This document shows positions 1 through 7,878 of a DNA stretch of 64,000 nt, piece by piece. The first letter of the stretch is position 1, and every line of letters starts with the position of its first letter. Location: positions 1,426,001 through 1,490,000 of the forward strand of contig NZ_JAKZJU020000001.1 of assembly GCF_022809315.2 (NCBI RefSeq), in the 5' to 3' direction. Both the position numbers and the translations under genes were made by a program. This DNA is from Mesosutterella faecium. Lineage in GTDB: Bacteria; Pseudomonadota; Gammaproteobacteria; Burkholderiales; Burkholderiaceae_F. The notes under the pieces were generated by a model. The model had not been told where the DNA came from, searched no databases, and was given only the letters and a program-made list of their open reading frames with translations.

Positions 1-26
1 TTGCTTTTGTTTTCATTTCTCTGCAT
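1..26 (-). CDS. Start of an unidentified gene cut by the window edge
   Basis: Only the first eight codons are visible on the minus strand (ATG at 26-24, reading MQRNENKS). The start is suggested by a good ribosome-binding site, GGAGG on the minus strand at 41-37, ten bases upstream. It begins 19 bases after the stop of the amidohydrolase gene, so it would be the next gene of the same operon. The product cannot be told. It could also be a chance ATG. Confidence 0.35.
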
Positions 27-45
27 TTCAGGTGTTCCTCCGGCT

Positions 46-1056
46 TCAGGCGGCAGCTTTCTTGTCATAGGGGATGAGGCCCAGAACCTTGCGGCCGTTG
101 ACCGTTGCGATTCTGACCAGGTTGTCGAAGTCATCGAACCGGCAGCCTGTGGCAAGCAGCTGCAGTTCGTGCCACATGTCTCCTGAACACCACGGCACCA
201 TGGCGTCGCAGACATTGTCGGTGCCGAGGGCGACCGTGACGCCTGCGGGGATCAGCTCGTCAACCGGAGTCATGGAGTTGTGCGACAGGCCGATCGTGTT
301 GCTGCGCCGGGTGTCGATCCAGGCTGTCGGGCAGGTCACCATCATGACCTTCGCTTCCTTCATGAGCTTGTAGAGGCGGCTGCGGTATTTCTGTGAATGA
401 GCGGCGATCGAGATGCCGTGAATGCCGACGACGCGTCCCTGCATGCCGTGCTCGATCGTTTTGGAGCAAAGCATCTCGGATTCGTACTCATCGGAGGTGT
501 TGAACTGGTCGACGTGCGCGTGCACCATCTTCCCGTACTTCTTGGCCGTTTCCATGATGATGTCGAAGGCCTCTTCGCCGCGCCCGTAATCCCTCTCGTC
601 GCGCTTCGGGAGCGCCCCGATGATGTCGACGACCTGTGCGCCGCGGTCAAACCATGCGCGGGCCTCCGGGTCGATCACACCCTTGAGAGTCTGGTTGGCA
701 AACTTCACCGTAATCTGATCCTGATAGTGCTCTCTCGCGCGCAGGCCCGCCTTGATCGCCCGGTCTTCAGACTGCGGGTCGATGTCCACGAAGGTTCCCA
801 TTGCGGTCACGCCCTGGCTGATCATCAGCTCGAAGAACTGGCAGAACCTCCGATAGTAATCTTCCTCGGTAGAGTTGCGCTTGAGCTGGTCGAGGACGTC
901 CCATTTCTGCTGCAGCGAGTAAGTTCTGCGGATTTCAAGCACCTTTTCAGACAGCGTGAAGGCTCTGTCCGCGTGGGCGTGCGTGTTGACCCAGCCGCCG
1001 GCCTTCATGATGGCCGGTTCAATGAGGTCGCGTACCGTCAAGGGTTTGTCAGTCAT
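46..1056 (-). CDS. Cytosine-deaminase-like metal-dependent amidohydrolase
   Basis: A 336-residue protein of the amidohydrolase superfamily, closest in feel to the cytosine deaminase (CodA) / AtzC group that hydrolyses amine or amide groups on N-heterocycles. Visible metal-site motifs are HAH at residues 26-28, HAHVD around 179-183, GIHG with H213, and LGTD with D280, in the order expected for the barrel. The start at 1056 is preferred because the frame upstream reads through a leader with a terminator, and the conserved fold begins just after this ATG. The gene has its own promoter and a 257-base structured leader (see 1176-1348). The substrate is not predictable. The neighbourhood (dipeptidase, FNT channel) fits nitrogen scavenging, which is inference. 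Confidence 0.8.
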   Translation of the reverse strand: MTDKPLTVRDLIEPAIMKAGGWVNTHAHADRAFTLSEKVLEIRRTYSLQQKWDVLDQLKRNSTEEDYYRRFCQFFELMISQGVTAMGTFVDIDPQSEDRAIKAGLRAREHYQDQITVKFANQTLKGVIDPEARAWFDRGAQVVDIIGALPKRDERDYGRGEEAFDIIMETAKKYGKMVHAHVDQFNTSDEYESEMLCSKTIEHGMQGRVVGIHGISIAAHSQKYRSRLYKLMKEAKVMMVTCPTAWIDTRRSNTIGLSHNSMTPVDELIPAGVTVALGTDNVCDAMVPWCSGDMWHELQLLATGCRFDDFDNLVRIATVNGRKVLGLIPYDKKAAA

Positions 1057-1175
1057 GCTTTTTAGCCTCGAGCAAATATATTGTGTGGGGATTCGGATTG
1101 CTGCGGCCACAGGGTCGGCGGCTCCGGTATTGAGATAAAAGCGGGCGGCGGGAGGAATGCGGCCCGCAGGAATGC

Positions 1176-1204
1176 AAAAAAAATCTTCCCGCAAAGGGAA
1201 GATT
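1176..1204 (-). terminator. Intrinsic terminator inside the amidohydrolase leader
   Basis: On the minus strand a perfect 9-bp stem (AATCTTCCC / GGGAAGATT, arms 1204-1196 and 1190-1182, loop 5) is followed at once by a run of T. It lies about 110 bases after the predicted transcription start and 120 bases before the ATG of the amidohydrolase. It would therefore act as an attenuator of that gene rather than as an end-of-operon terminator. Confidence 0.75.
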
Positions 1205-1213
1205 CTTCAGGAA

Positions 1214-1303
1214 ACAGTTCTGCAGGCTTCGATGAGTACGAAGCCAGTTCAACGAATTCCGGACAACAGGCACAAAAAGATCCCTGCCGGAAAAAAGGAC
1301 TGT
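1214..1303 (-). promoter_or_regulatory. Riboswitch-like three-way-junction leader element
   Basis: Read on the minus strand, ACAGT (1303-1299) can pair with ACTGT (1218-1214) to close a junction holding two hairpins. The first is CCGG-CAGG (1290-1283) with CCTG (1270-1267) and CCGG (1262-1259), leaving a bulge. The second is a perfect 7-bp stem GGCTTCG/CGAAGCC (1245-1225) with a 7-base loop. The terminator at 1204-1176 follows directly. This aptamer-then-terminator layout is typical of a riboswitch. I do not recognise the conserved cores of purine, TPP, SAM, glycine or ykkC/guanidine classes. The ligand is unknown. A protein-controlled attenuator is the alternative. Confidence 0.45.
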
Positions 1304-1319
1304 CATCGGCATGGCAGGA

Positions 1320-1348
1320 AAGATAGACTTTAAGAAAGACAAAGTCAA
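1320..1348 (-). promoter_or_regulatory. Sigma-70-type promoter of the amidohydrolase leader
   Basis: On the minus strand, TTGACT (1348-1343) and TATCTT (1325-1320) are separated by exactly 17 bases, a near-consensus sigma-70 promoter. The predicted start is near 1313. The last bases of the -35 box lie in the 17-bp target duplication of the IS1202-like element, so the insertion sits just upstream of the promoter without breaking it. Confidence 0.6.
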
Positions 1349-1363
1349 GCGAAGCCGGGGTAA
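1347..1363. repeat. Left copy of 17-bp target duplication
   Basis: Seventeen bases (AAGCGAAGCCGGGGTAA) repeated exactly at 3168-3184, directly flanking the IS1202-like element. With the element removed, this sequence and the following bases form an imperfect stem-loop: AAGCGAA at the left pairs with TTCGCTT just after 3184. Confidence 0.9.
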
Positions 1364-3167
1364 TGTTAGAGCAACGCGATAATGTCACGGAAAACTACGG
1401 GACTATGTCATGGTCCGGCAACGCGACTCTGTCATAAGCCGGCAATCTGCATGACAGCCCCCGGCAAAGCGATTTTGTCACACAATCACTTCAGAGAGCC
1501 TGTTTTTTAGGAGTCGCACATGAAAAACTCGCTTCCTGAAAGAGCCCCGAAGTCCCAGACCGGCACAGAGGAGATTTTCGAACAGGTCGCCTACGGCCTG
1601 CTCTCGGTGCCGGAGGCAGCCAAAGCGATGAAGCTGAGCATTCGCCAGTTCTATCGCAGGCTGGCCGCCTGGAAAAGGGGCGAAGCCGCAGATCCGCCCC
1701 ATGGCAACAAAGGGCGGCCCCCGAGCAACCGCCTGCCAGACGATATTCGTTTAAAAATCATAGAACTGGCAGTTACAAAATATCAGGATTTCCCTCCGAC
1801 GCTCCTGACTCAGTACCTTGTGAAAAACGAAGGGATCAAAGTGTCGAAGGAAACTGTTCGAAAGATTCTGAGAGAACTCAGCCCTCAGGCCTCAGAGCAG
1901 GGGCTCAGAAGAGCCGGTCATTTTCTGAGGCGCAGAAGGTCAAGGTTCGGCGAGCTGGTTCAGATCGACGGCAGCCCGCACAGATGGTTCGGCCCCGGTC
2001 AGAAAGAGTGCTCATTAATCGCGTTCATTGACGATGCGACCGGCAGAATCGCCGCTGCCGGGTTCTTTCCCTCGGAGACCGCGGCGGGCTATATGACCGT
2101 GCTGCTCCAATACATCAGGGCGCACGGAATCCCCCTTGCGCTATACAGCGATCGGCACGGCACTTTCCGCGCGTTGGCTCAGGGCCGGTCCAAAAATGTA
2201 GAGGGCACACAGTTTCAGAGAGTCTGCGACAAGCTTCAGATCGAGCAGATATTCGCTCAGAGCCCGCAGGCAAAAGGCCGGATAGAACGCCTGTTCAAGA
2301 CGCTGCAGGGGCGCTGGCCGCATGAGTTCAGGGTCATGGGAATCGAAGACATGGCCACCGCCAATCAGCGCATGGACGAACTGATCAGGGATTTCAATCA
2401 GCGGTTTGGAATCGACCCAAGAGAACCCCTGAGCGCAAACTGTGCGGTGGCTGAAGAAAGTATGCCCGAGATTGAACGCATATGCGCCTGGTGGCACGAA
2501 CGCGTTCTGAGCAAATCTCTGAGCGTCTCCTTCGGGGGGTCGATCCTGCAGCTCAAGAATGCGAGCGCTCGGAAGTTTGAGCTGATGGGCAAGAAAGTCA
2601 GCGTCATCGAGTACCCGGATGGCCGTGCGCCGGAAATGGTCTACCGGGATGCACGGGGCAAAGAACATCTGCTCTGCTTTGAAGCCCGGAAAAGAAAAAC
2701 GCTCGAGCGCACGGAATACCTTGAGTCATCGAAGACCATAGACGCATGCCTGGATCGAATCATTGAGAAGGAAGATTTGCGACCCAACGGCTTCGTCATG
2801 AAGCTGGAATGCGAAATGGCTGAAGCGAAGCAACGGCAGGCCCAGAGAAAAGAGCGTGACCAAAAGGCCCGTGAACTCGAAGAAAAGCTGAAGCAGCGGA
2901 AAAACAGATCTGGCAAATAATGAAATCAACACAGGCTCTCAGAAGATCTTTTTTCCCAACCTGCCCACAGCCCGCACGGGCTTCAGCCCATTTGAGGCGA
3001 GCGCCCGACAGAGCGTGGGCAGGGTGTTCTCCATGAAGACGATAAAGGGCCCCAGGGGGCTCTCAATTTCTGTCTTTGGCGGAGAATTTTTGGTGTCATA
3101 ATCGCTTTGCTAGGGTGTGACATAGTCCCGTTGTGCTGGCATGTGACATTTTCCCTTTGCTCTAACA
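1364..3167 (+). mobile_element. IS1202/ISNCY-type insertion sequence
   Basis: A complete 1804-bp element. The ends are inverted repeats: TGTTAGAGCAA at 1364 and its counterpart ending at 3167, with 20 of the first 24 bases matching (TGTTAGAGCAA then ATGTCA shared). It is bounded by a 17-bp direct repeat and carries one transposase gene. Further copies of an ATGTCA/TGACATAGTCCCG-type motif recur inside both ends, as expected for multiple transposase-binding sites. A 15-17 bp duplication agrees with what I recall for the ISTde1-like branch of the IS1202 family. The family name is from the transposase type and duplication length, not a search. Confidence 0.85.
1520..2920 (+). CDS. IS1202/ISNCY-type DDE transposase
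   Basis: A 466-residue transposase: N-terminal helix-turn-helix (roughly residues 20-120), an integrase-type catalytic core with D150 (QIDGS), D211 (YSDRH) and E256 (KGRIERLF), and a basic, probably coiled-coil C-terminus ending in Lys/Arg/Glu-rich sequence. The reading frame is intact with no stop, so the element may be active. The start ATG at 1520 has an AGGAG-like site about 9 bases upstream. It is the only gene of the 1364-3167 element. Confidence 0.88.
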   Translation: MKNSLPERAPKSQTGTEEIFEQVAYGLLSVPEAAKAMKLSIRQFYRRLAAWKRGEAADPPHGNKGRPPSNRLPDDIRLKIIELAVTKYQDFPPTLLTQYLVKNEGIKVSKETVRKILRELSPQASEQGLRRAGHFLRRRRSRFGELVQIDGSPHRWFGPGQKECSLIAFIDDATGRIAAAGFFPSETAAGYMTVLLQYIRAHGIPLALYSDRHGTFRALAQGRSKNVEGTQFQRVCDKLQIEQIFAQSPQAKGRIERLFKTLQGRWPHEFRVMGIEDMATANQRMDELIRDFNQRFGIDPREPLSANCAVAEESMPEIERICAWWHERVLSKSLSVSFGGSILQLKNASARKFELMGKKVSVIEYPDGRAPEMVYRDARGKEHLLCFEARKRKTLERTEYLESSKTIDACLDRIIEKEDLRPNGFVMKLECEMAEAKQRQAQRKERDQKARELEEKLKQRKNRSGK

Positions 3168-3184
3168 AAGCGAAGCCGGGGTAA
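3168..3184. repeat. Right copy of 17-bp target duplication
   Basis: An exact copy of 1347-1363. It marks the right boundary of the IS1202-like element and is followed by the rest of the interrupted stem-loop. Confidence 0.9.
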
Positions 3185-3280
3185 AAAGCTCGGTTCGCTT
3201 TTCCATTAAGGAGCCCGCGGCGAGGCTGCGCCCGATCCCGGACGCCAGGCGCCGGTTGGCTGATCGCAAGGAGCCTAAAG

Positions 3281-4444
3281 ATGCAAAACTTTAATTTTTG
3301 TTCCCCCACGCAGCTTGTCTTTGGCAAGGGCTGTGAATGCGAGATCGGGAACAGGCTGGCCGAGCGCTTCCCTGGCGGCCGCGTGATGATGGTCTACGGC
3401 GGGGGATCCATCCGCCGCAGCGGACTCTATGACCGCGTCATGGCCTCGCTGCGCCAGGCGGGGCTGCAGGTGAGGGAAAAGGGCGGAGTGCATCCCAACC
3501 CTGACATCGGCTTTGTCCGCGACCTGATTGCGGAGTGCAGAAACTGGCAGCCTGATGTGCTTCTTGCCGTGGGCGGAGGTTCCGTGATCGACACCGCTAA
3601 GGCCGCCGCTATGGGGGTGCCCTACGAGGGTGACGTCTGGGACTTTTTCTGCGGAAAAGCCGTCTGCACGAAGGCTCTGCCGATCGCTGTCGTTCTAACC
3701 ATACCTGCGGCCGGCTCCGAGCTGTCCATGCGCGTTGTCATCACCAATGAAGGCAGGAAATGGGGGACGGCCAGCCAGGCGATCCGCTCTTACCTCTCCG
3801 TGATTGACCCTGAGCTCTTCTTCACGCTGCCGGCCTGGCAGGCTGCAGCCGGCGTTGTCGACATGATGAGCCACATCATGGAGCGCTACCTCACCAATAC
3901 GACAGGGACGGGCTTTGTGGACGCGCAGGCCGAGGCCGCCATGAAAACGATCATGAAGTACGGCCGCTTCGTGCACAAGTTCCCCCAGGATTATGACGCC
4001 TGGAGCCAGATCGGCCTGGCGGGCACCTTCGCTCACAACGGATTTTTCGGGCTGGGGCAGGAAGAGGACTGGGCCTGCCACGGCATCGAGCATGAGCTCT
4101 CGGCCTGGAAGCCGGAGATCACTCACGGAGCCGGGCTTGCCGTGGTGACGCCTGGATATCTGTCTTATGTAGCGCGCCGCAATCCCGCCCGCATCCTGCA
4201 GTGGGCGCGCAACGTGATGGAGGTAGACCCCGAGCTGGACGAAAGCAAGGCCGTGGCCGGCGCTGTAGCCAGCCTTCGCGATTTCTACAAGAGCCTTGGC
4301 ATGCCTCTGACGCTTCGCGAGCTGGGGGCGGGCGACGCGCCGATCGAGCAGCTGGCCGAGCGCGCCGTTGCCAAGGGGCCGCTGGGGCACTACGTTCCGC
4401 TCAAGGCCGCAGATGTCGCAGCAATTCTTAGAAGCGTATTGTAA
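3281..4444 (+). CDS. YqhD-like iron-dependent alcohol/aldehyde dehydrogenase
   Basis: A 387-residue group III alcohol dehydrogenase, the same length as E. coli YqhD and alignable from end to end by eye. The nucleotide-binding GGGS signature appears at residues 98-101 (and an earlier GGGS near 40). The four metal ligands expected for the family are present at D194, H198, H267 and H282. Members reduce aldehydes to alcohols with NADPH, often in detoxification or butanol-type metabolism. The actual substrate is unknown. The AAGGAG site seven bases before the ATG supports the start. iadA follows after 17 bases, so the two are probably co-transcribed. The IS1202-like element now separates this gene from the divergent amidohydrolase. 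Confidence 0.85.
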   Translation: MQNFNFCSPTQLVFGKGCECEIGNRLAERFPGGRVMMVYGGGSIRRSGLYDRVMASLRQAGLQVREKGGVHPNPDIGFVRDLIAECRNWQPDVLLAVGGGSVIDTAKAAAMGVPYEGDVWDFFCGKAVCTKALPIAVVLTIPAAGSELSMRVVITNEGRKWGTASQAIRSYLSVIDPELFFTLPAWQAAAGVVDMMSHIMERYLTNTTGTGFVDAQAEAAMKTIMKYGRFVHKFPQDYDAWSQIGLAGTFAHNGFFGLGQEEDWACHGIEHELSAWKPEITHGAGLAVVTPGYLSYVARRNPARILQWARNVMEVDPELDESKAVAGAVASLRDFYKSLGMPLTLRELGAGDAPIEQLAERAVAKGPLGHYVPLKAADVAAILRSVL

Positions 4445-4461
4445 GGAAACATATACATAAA

Positions 4462-5580
4462 ATGTCTAGTTTTCTAATCAAAAACGCTCTTTTATATGAC
4501 CCTGTAAAGGTTGGCATCAGAGATATTCTTGTCTCAGAAGGAAGAATTGCCGCAATTGCTCCTGATCTCGATCTCTCCTGGCTCGGCCTCGAAACGTTCG
4601 ACGCCGGCGGGGCAAGTCTTGTCCCTGGCTTCATTGACGAGCATGTCCACGTGACGGGCGGGGGCGGCGAGGGCGGGCAGCAGACGCGGGCCCCCGAGCT
4701 GCGGGTCGAAGAGGCGGTGAGCTGCGGCGACACGACCGTGGTGGGCGTTCTCGGCGCCGATACCGTTTCGCGCTCGGTCGTTTCGCTGCTAGCAAAGGTG
4801 CGCGCCCTGCAGAACGAGGGCATCTCGGCCTGGATGTGGACTTCCAACTATGCCTATCCGCCCACTTCGCTTACGGGATGCGTGAAGCTGGACCTTTACT
4901 CAATTCCGGAGTGCCTGGGCGTCAAGATCGCCATGGCCGAATGCCGCGCCTCCTTCATTTCACTCGAGGAGATGATGAGGCTTGCGGCTGAGGCCTGGGA
5001 GGGCGGACGGCTTGCCGGCAAGCGCGGGATCCTGCACGTGCACGTTGGCACTCTGGGGGGAGCTTTCGGGATGTTCGAGCAGGCCGTGAAGCGCGGACTG
5101 CCCATCGAGCATTTTCTGCCCACCCACTGCGCGAGGGATTTCGACGCGGCAGTGGCCTTCGCAAAGGCGGGCGGAAGGGTGGACTTTACGACGGACCGCC
5201 CGACGGAAGCTGCACAGGCTGTGCTCCGGGCCCTGGACAGGGGAGTGAAGGGTGACCGGATCTCTCTTTCGACGGACGGCCACGGGGCGCTGCCCGTGTA
5301 TGACGAAAGGGGGGCCCTCAAGGCGCTTGACACTCTCGACATCGGCAACAACCTCAGGGCGTTCAAGCTGCTCGCGCGGGAACTCGGGCTGGAGCGGGCG
5401 CTGCCCTTCATCACCTCGAATGTCTCCGATACGCTCATGATCCCCAAGGGCCGCGTGCGCGTCGGCTGGGATGCAGATTTCTGCATCCTAGACGATTCGT
5501 ATGAGCCGGTGAGCGTGGTGGCGCGCGGCCGCTTCGTCAAAAAAGACGGCGTAGTCACTGTGAAGGGGCTATACTCCTGA
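4462..5580 (+). CDS. iadA: Isoaspartyl (beta-aspartyl) dipeptidase
   Basis: A 372-residue amidohydrolase that cleaves isoaspartyl dipeptides formed from damaged proteins (E. coli IadA is 390 residues). Residues typical of IadA are visible: HVH at 61-63, the following GGGGE with E70, K155 (the lysine carbamylated in E. coli), H194, H222 in LPTH, and D272 in STDG. The gene is intact, including its stop. Its last 125 bases, its terminator and the sequence up to 5651 are copied again at 7664-7859 because an IS1634 element inserted 71 bases after the stop. It is probably in one transcript with the YqhD-like gene. Confidence 0.9.
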   Translation: MSSFLIKNALLYDPVKVGIRDILVSEGRIAAIAPDLDLSWLGLETFDAGGASLVPGFIDEHVHVTGGGGEGGQQTRAPELRVEEAVSCGDTTVVGVLGADTVSRSVVSLLAKVRALQNEGISAWMWTSNYAYPPTSLTGCVKLDLYSIPECLGVKIAMAECRASFISLEEMMRLAAEAWEGGRLAGKRGILHVHVGTLGGAFGMFEQAVKRGLPIEHFLPTHCARDFDAAVAFAKAGGRVDFTTDRPTEAAQAVLRALDRGVKGDRISLSTDGHGALPVYDERGALKALDTLDIGNNLRAFKLLARELGLERALPFITSNVSDTLMIPKGRVRVGWDADFCILDDSYEPVSVVARGRFVKKDGVVTVKGLYS

Positions 5581-5651
5581 GGCCCTAGTCTTGAAGGACA
5601 GGGTTCTACCAACCCTGTCCCTTTGCATTTAGGATTTGATCCGGGCTCATA
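5456..5651. repeat. Left copy of 196-bp IS1634 target duplication
   Basis: It is identical along its whole length to 7664-7859 by direct reading. It covers the last codons of iadA, its stop and its terminator. One boundary base is ambiguous because the target base next to the element equals the element end. The copies flank the IS1634-family element exactly, so this is a target-site duplication. Confidence 0.92.
5596..5620 (+). terminator. Terminator downstream of iadA
   Basis: A perfect 10-bp stem GGACAGGGTT/AACCCTGTCC with a 5-base loop, 15 bases after the iadA stop, followed by a short T-rich stretch (CTTTGCATTT). An identical copy exists at 7804-7828. Confidence 0.75.
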
Positions 5652-7663
5652 CCCGTCTTTTTCAGCTAAAAATTGAGTAAAGCCCCGTCGGCATTGGGTC
5701 GGCGGGGCAAAAATTTTACACTCTACGTAGTTACAATGTAGTCCATTGGTGGTATAATGCTGGTATCCAGAGTCAGTTACCGGGAGCTCTCCATGTCCAA
5801 ACACGTTGCCATCGTCACGACCCAGGGGCGCAAGTACGTCCGCGTTGTCGAGAGCTACCGCAATGCGGACGGCAAGCCCCGGTCGCGGCTCTTGGAGAAT
5901 CACGGCAACCTCGACGTCCTTGAGCAAGAAGATCCCGACTATCTCAAGAACCTGCGTGCCCGCGTGGCAGCCGAGAACGAGGCGGTCAGGAAGGCCAGGC
6001 TGGAGGAGCTAGACAACTCGGTCCAGACAAGAATCCGCAAGCTCGAGCAGTCCCAAAAAGGCGCTGACTATTCGTGCGCCGCAAGGCTGAAGCTCGGCGC
6101 TGCCGTCATTCGGCAGGTATGGAAGGACGATCTGAATCTGCCGCAGGTGTTCCGCTATCTGCAGAGCAAGCGCAAAATCGAGTATTCGTACGACAAGGCA
6201 GCGTTCCTGCTGTGCTCGCAAAGGATCGTCAGTCCGGGCAGCAAGAAAAAAGCCTTCGAGGAGCGCGGCTCAAGCATCGTGCCGTTCGACGGCATCGCAG
6301 ACAACAATGTCGTGTACCGGGTGCTCGACCGGCTTGCGGAGGACAAGGAAGCGATTGTCAAACACCTTAACCGCGAGATCAGCAGCAGGCTGAACCGCAC
6401 GGTCTCAGCCGCCTTTTATGACGTGACGACATATGCCTTTGAGAGCCGGAAAGAAGGCGAGCTGCGCCAGTTCGGGCTGAGCAAGGACCACAAGGTCAAC
6501 GAGGTCCAGGTAGTTCTCGGACTCGTGATGGATGCGTTCGGCATCCCCATTGATTACGAGCTTTTCCCCGGCAGCACCTCAGAGTTCGGCACGATGCTCC
6601 CCATGATCAGGCGGATCAAAACGGCTTATGACCTGCAGACGCTCATTGTCGTTGCCGACAGGGGGCTCAATTCAAACGAGAACCTGCTCGGGCTCAAGGA
6701 CATCGGCTGCGACTTTGTCCTCGCGCAGAAGGTTAAGAACAGCACGAAGGAGCTGCGCAAACAGATCCTTGACGACGTAAATTGGGATGAGACCGTCATG
6801 GACGGCGACGAGATTGTCTGCCGCTACAAGACAATGGATCTGTCAAAGACGGTTTTCGTAACCAAAATCAGCAAAACCACAGGGCGCAAGTATCAGTCGT
6901 CGAAGAAAGTGGATTCTCTGGATGTCCGCTGGATCGTCTCGCATTCGCAGTCCCGGGCCAACAAGGACAATAGCGACATCGACCGTGCCGTTGAGAAGGC
7001 GAAAAAAGCCCTGCGCAGCAGGGGATCGCTGACCTCCAGCCGCGGATACAGGTCTTTGATCAAGGTGCCGAAAGGCGAAGGCGAGCCGTCACTGGATATG
7101 AAGAAAATCGAAGAGGCGAGGCGGTGGGCCGGCTATTACGCCGTCTGCACGAATCTGAAGACGAAGTCCTCTCAGGACATCATGAAGATTTACCGCAATC
7201 TCTGGCGCATCGAGGATTGCTTCCGGGTAAGCAAGACCACGCTCGAAGCCCGCCCCTGCTTTGTCTGGACAGACAGTCATGTCAGAGGACATTTTGCGAG
7301 TTGCTTCATCAGCCTCGTGATCGAAAAGTACATGCAGCATGTCCTCAAACAGAAGATCAGGGACATCACCTGTGACGAAATCAACGCGGCGCTGCGCGGT
7401 GCCGAAGTTGCCCTCGATGACGGCAATCCCCAAATGCCCCTGTACCTGAGGCTTTATCCAAAGGAGGGCCGCTTTGACTCGATCCTCAGGGCATTCAGCC
7501 TGGAGCCGCCCTGCCACTATGAGACGGCACAGTCACTATGCAAGAAGCTGCGGCTCAAAGACATTGCCCGACCGAAAAGTTGTACTACCAGAGATGAAAA
7601 ATAATTAATGAATAAGCCCTTGCAATACAAGGGTTTATTCATTTTTAAGCTGATAAACTCGGG
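5652..7663 (+). mobile_element. IS1634-family insertion sequence, copy A
   Basis: A complete element of about 2012 bp. Its ends are inverted repeats beginning CCCG and sharing TTT..TCAGCT..AAAAAT within the first 25 bases. It is bounded by a 196-bp direct duplication of host DNA, a hallmark of IS1634-family elements, which are known for long and variable duplications. It carries one intact transposase gene. It differs in sequence from the second IS1634-type element at 13666-15722. Confidence 0.9.
5793..7604 (+). CDS. IS1634-family transposase (copy A)
   Basis: A 603-residue DDE transposase with D210 in YDVTT, D289 in ADRG and E474 in the RIEDCFR motif, spacing typical of the IS1634/IS4-like group with its long insertion before the Glu. 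The start is placed at the ATG at 5793, with GGGAG upstream. The same arrangement (GGGAG/AGGAG, then CTTTCCC or CTCTCC, then ATG) precedes the transposase of copy B, which supports this choice over an ATG 36 bases earlier. The frame is intact. Confidence 0.9.
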   Translation: MSKHVAIVTTQGRKYVRVVESYRNADGKPRSRLLENHGNLDVLEQEDPDYLKNLRARVAAENEAVRKARLEELDNSVQTRIRKLEQSQKGADYSCAARLKLGAAVIRQVWKDDLNLPQVFRYLQSKRKIEYSYDKAAFLLCSQRIVSPGSKKKAFEERGSSIVPFDGIADNNVVYRVLDRLAEDKEAIVKHLNREISSRLNRTVSAAFYDVTTYAFESRKEGELRQFGLSKDHKVNEVQVVLGLVMDAFGIPIDYELFPGSTSEFGTMLPMIRRIKTAYDLQTLIVVADRGLNSNENLLGLKDIGCDFVLAQKVKNSTKELRKQILDDVNWDETVMDGDEIVCRYKTMDLSKTVFVTKISKTTGRKYQSSKKVDSLDVRWIVSHSQSRANKDNSDIDRAVEKAKKALRSRGSLTSSRGYRSLIKVPKGEGEPSLDMKKIEEARRWAGYYAVCTNLKTKSSQDIMKIYRNLWRIEDCFRVSKTTLEARPCFVWTDSHVRGHFASCFISLVIEKYMQHVLKQKIRDITCDEINAALRGAEVALDDGNPQMPLYLRLYPKEGRFDSILRAFSLEPPCHYETAQSLCKKLRLKDIARPKSCTTRDEK

Positions 7664-7859
7664 TGCGCGTCGGCTGGGATGCAGATTTCTGCATCCTAGA
7701 CGATTCGTATGAGCCGGTGAGCGTGGTGGCGCGCGGCCGCTTCGTCAAAAAAGACGGCGTAGTCACTGTGAAGGGGCTATACTCCTGAGGCCCTAGTCTT
7801 GAAGGACAGGGTTCTACCAACCCTGTCCCTTTGCATTTAGGATTTGATCCGGGCTCATA
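7664..7859. repeat. Right copy of 196-bp IS1634 target duplication
   Basis: Identical to 5456-5651. It contains a non-functional 3' fragment of iadA (125 bases, no start) and a second copy of its terminator, and it now forms the upstream region of the FNT channel gene. Confidence 0.92.
7804..7828 (+). terminator. Duplicated terminator upstream of the FNT channel gene
   Basis: The same 10-bp stem as 5596-5620, copied by the target duplication. It now lies about 50 bases before the start codon of the FNT gene and would block read-through from the IS1634 transposase into it. Confidence 0.7.
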
Positions 7860-7878
7860 TATTTTTGGGAGGGTTCTG

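Noticed and set aside
1214-1313. Known riboswitch class for the amidohydrolase leader
   Set aside because: Conserved cores of purine, TPP, SAM, glycine and ykkC-type elements were not found by eye. It is kept as an unassigned candidate.
7664-7788. Second partial iadA
   Set aside because: It is an exact 3' fragment produced by the IS1634 target duplication, with no start codon.
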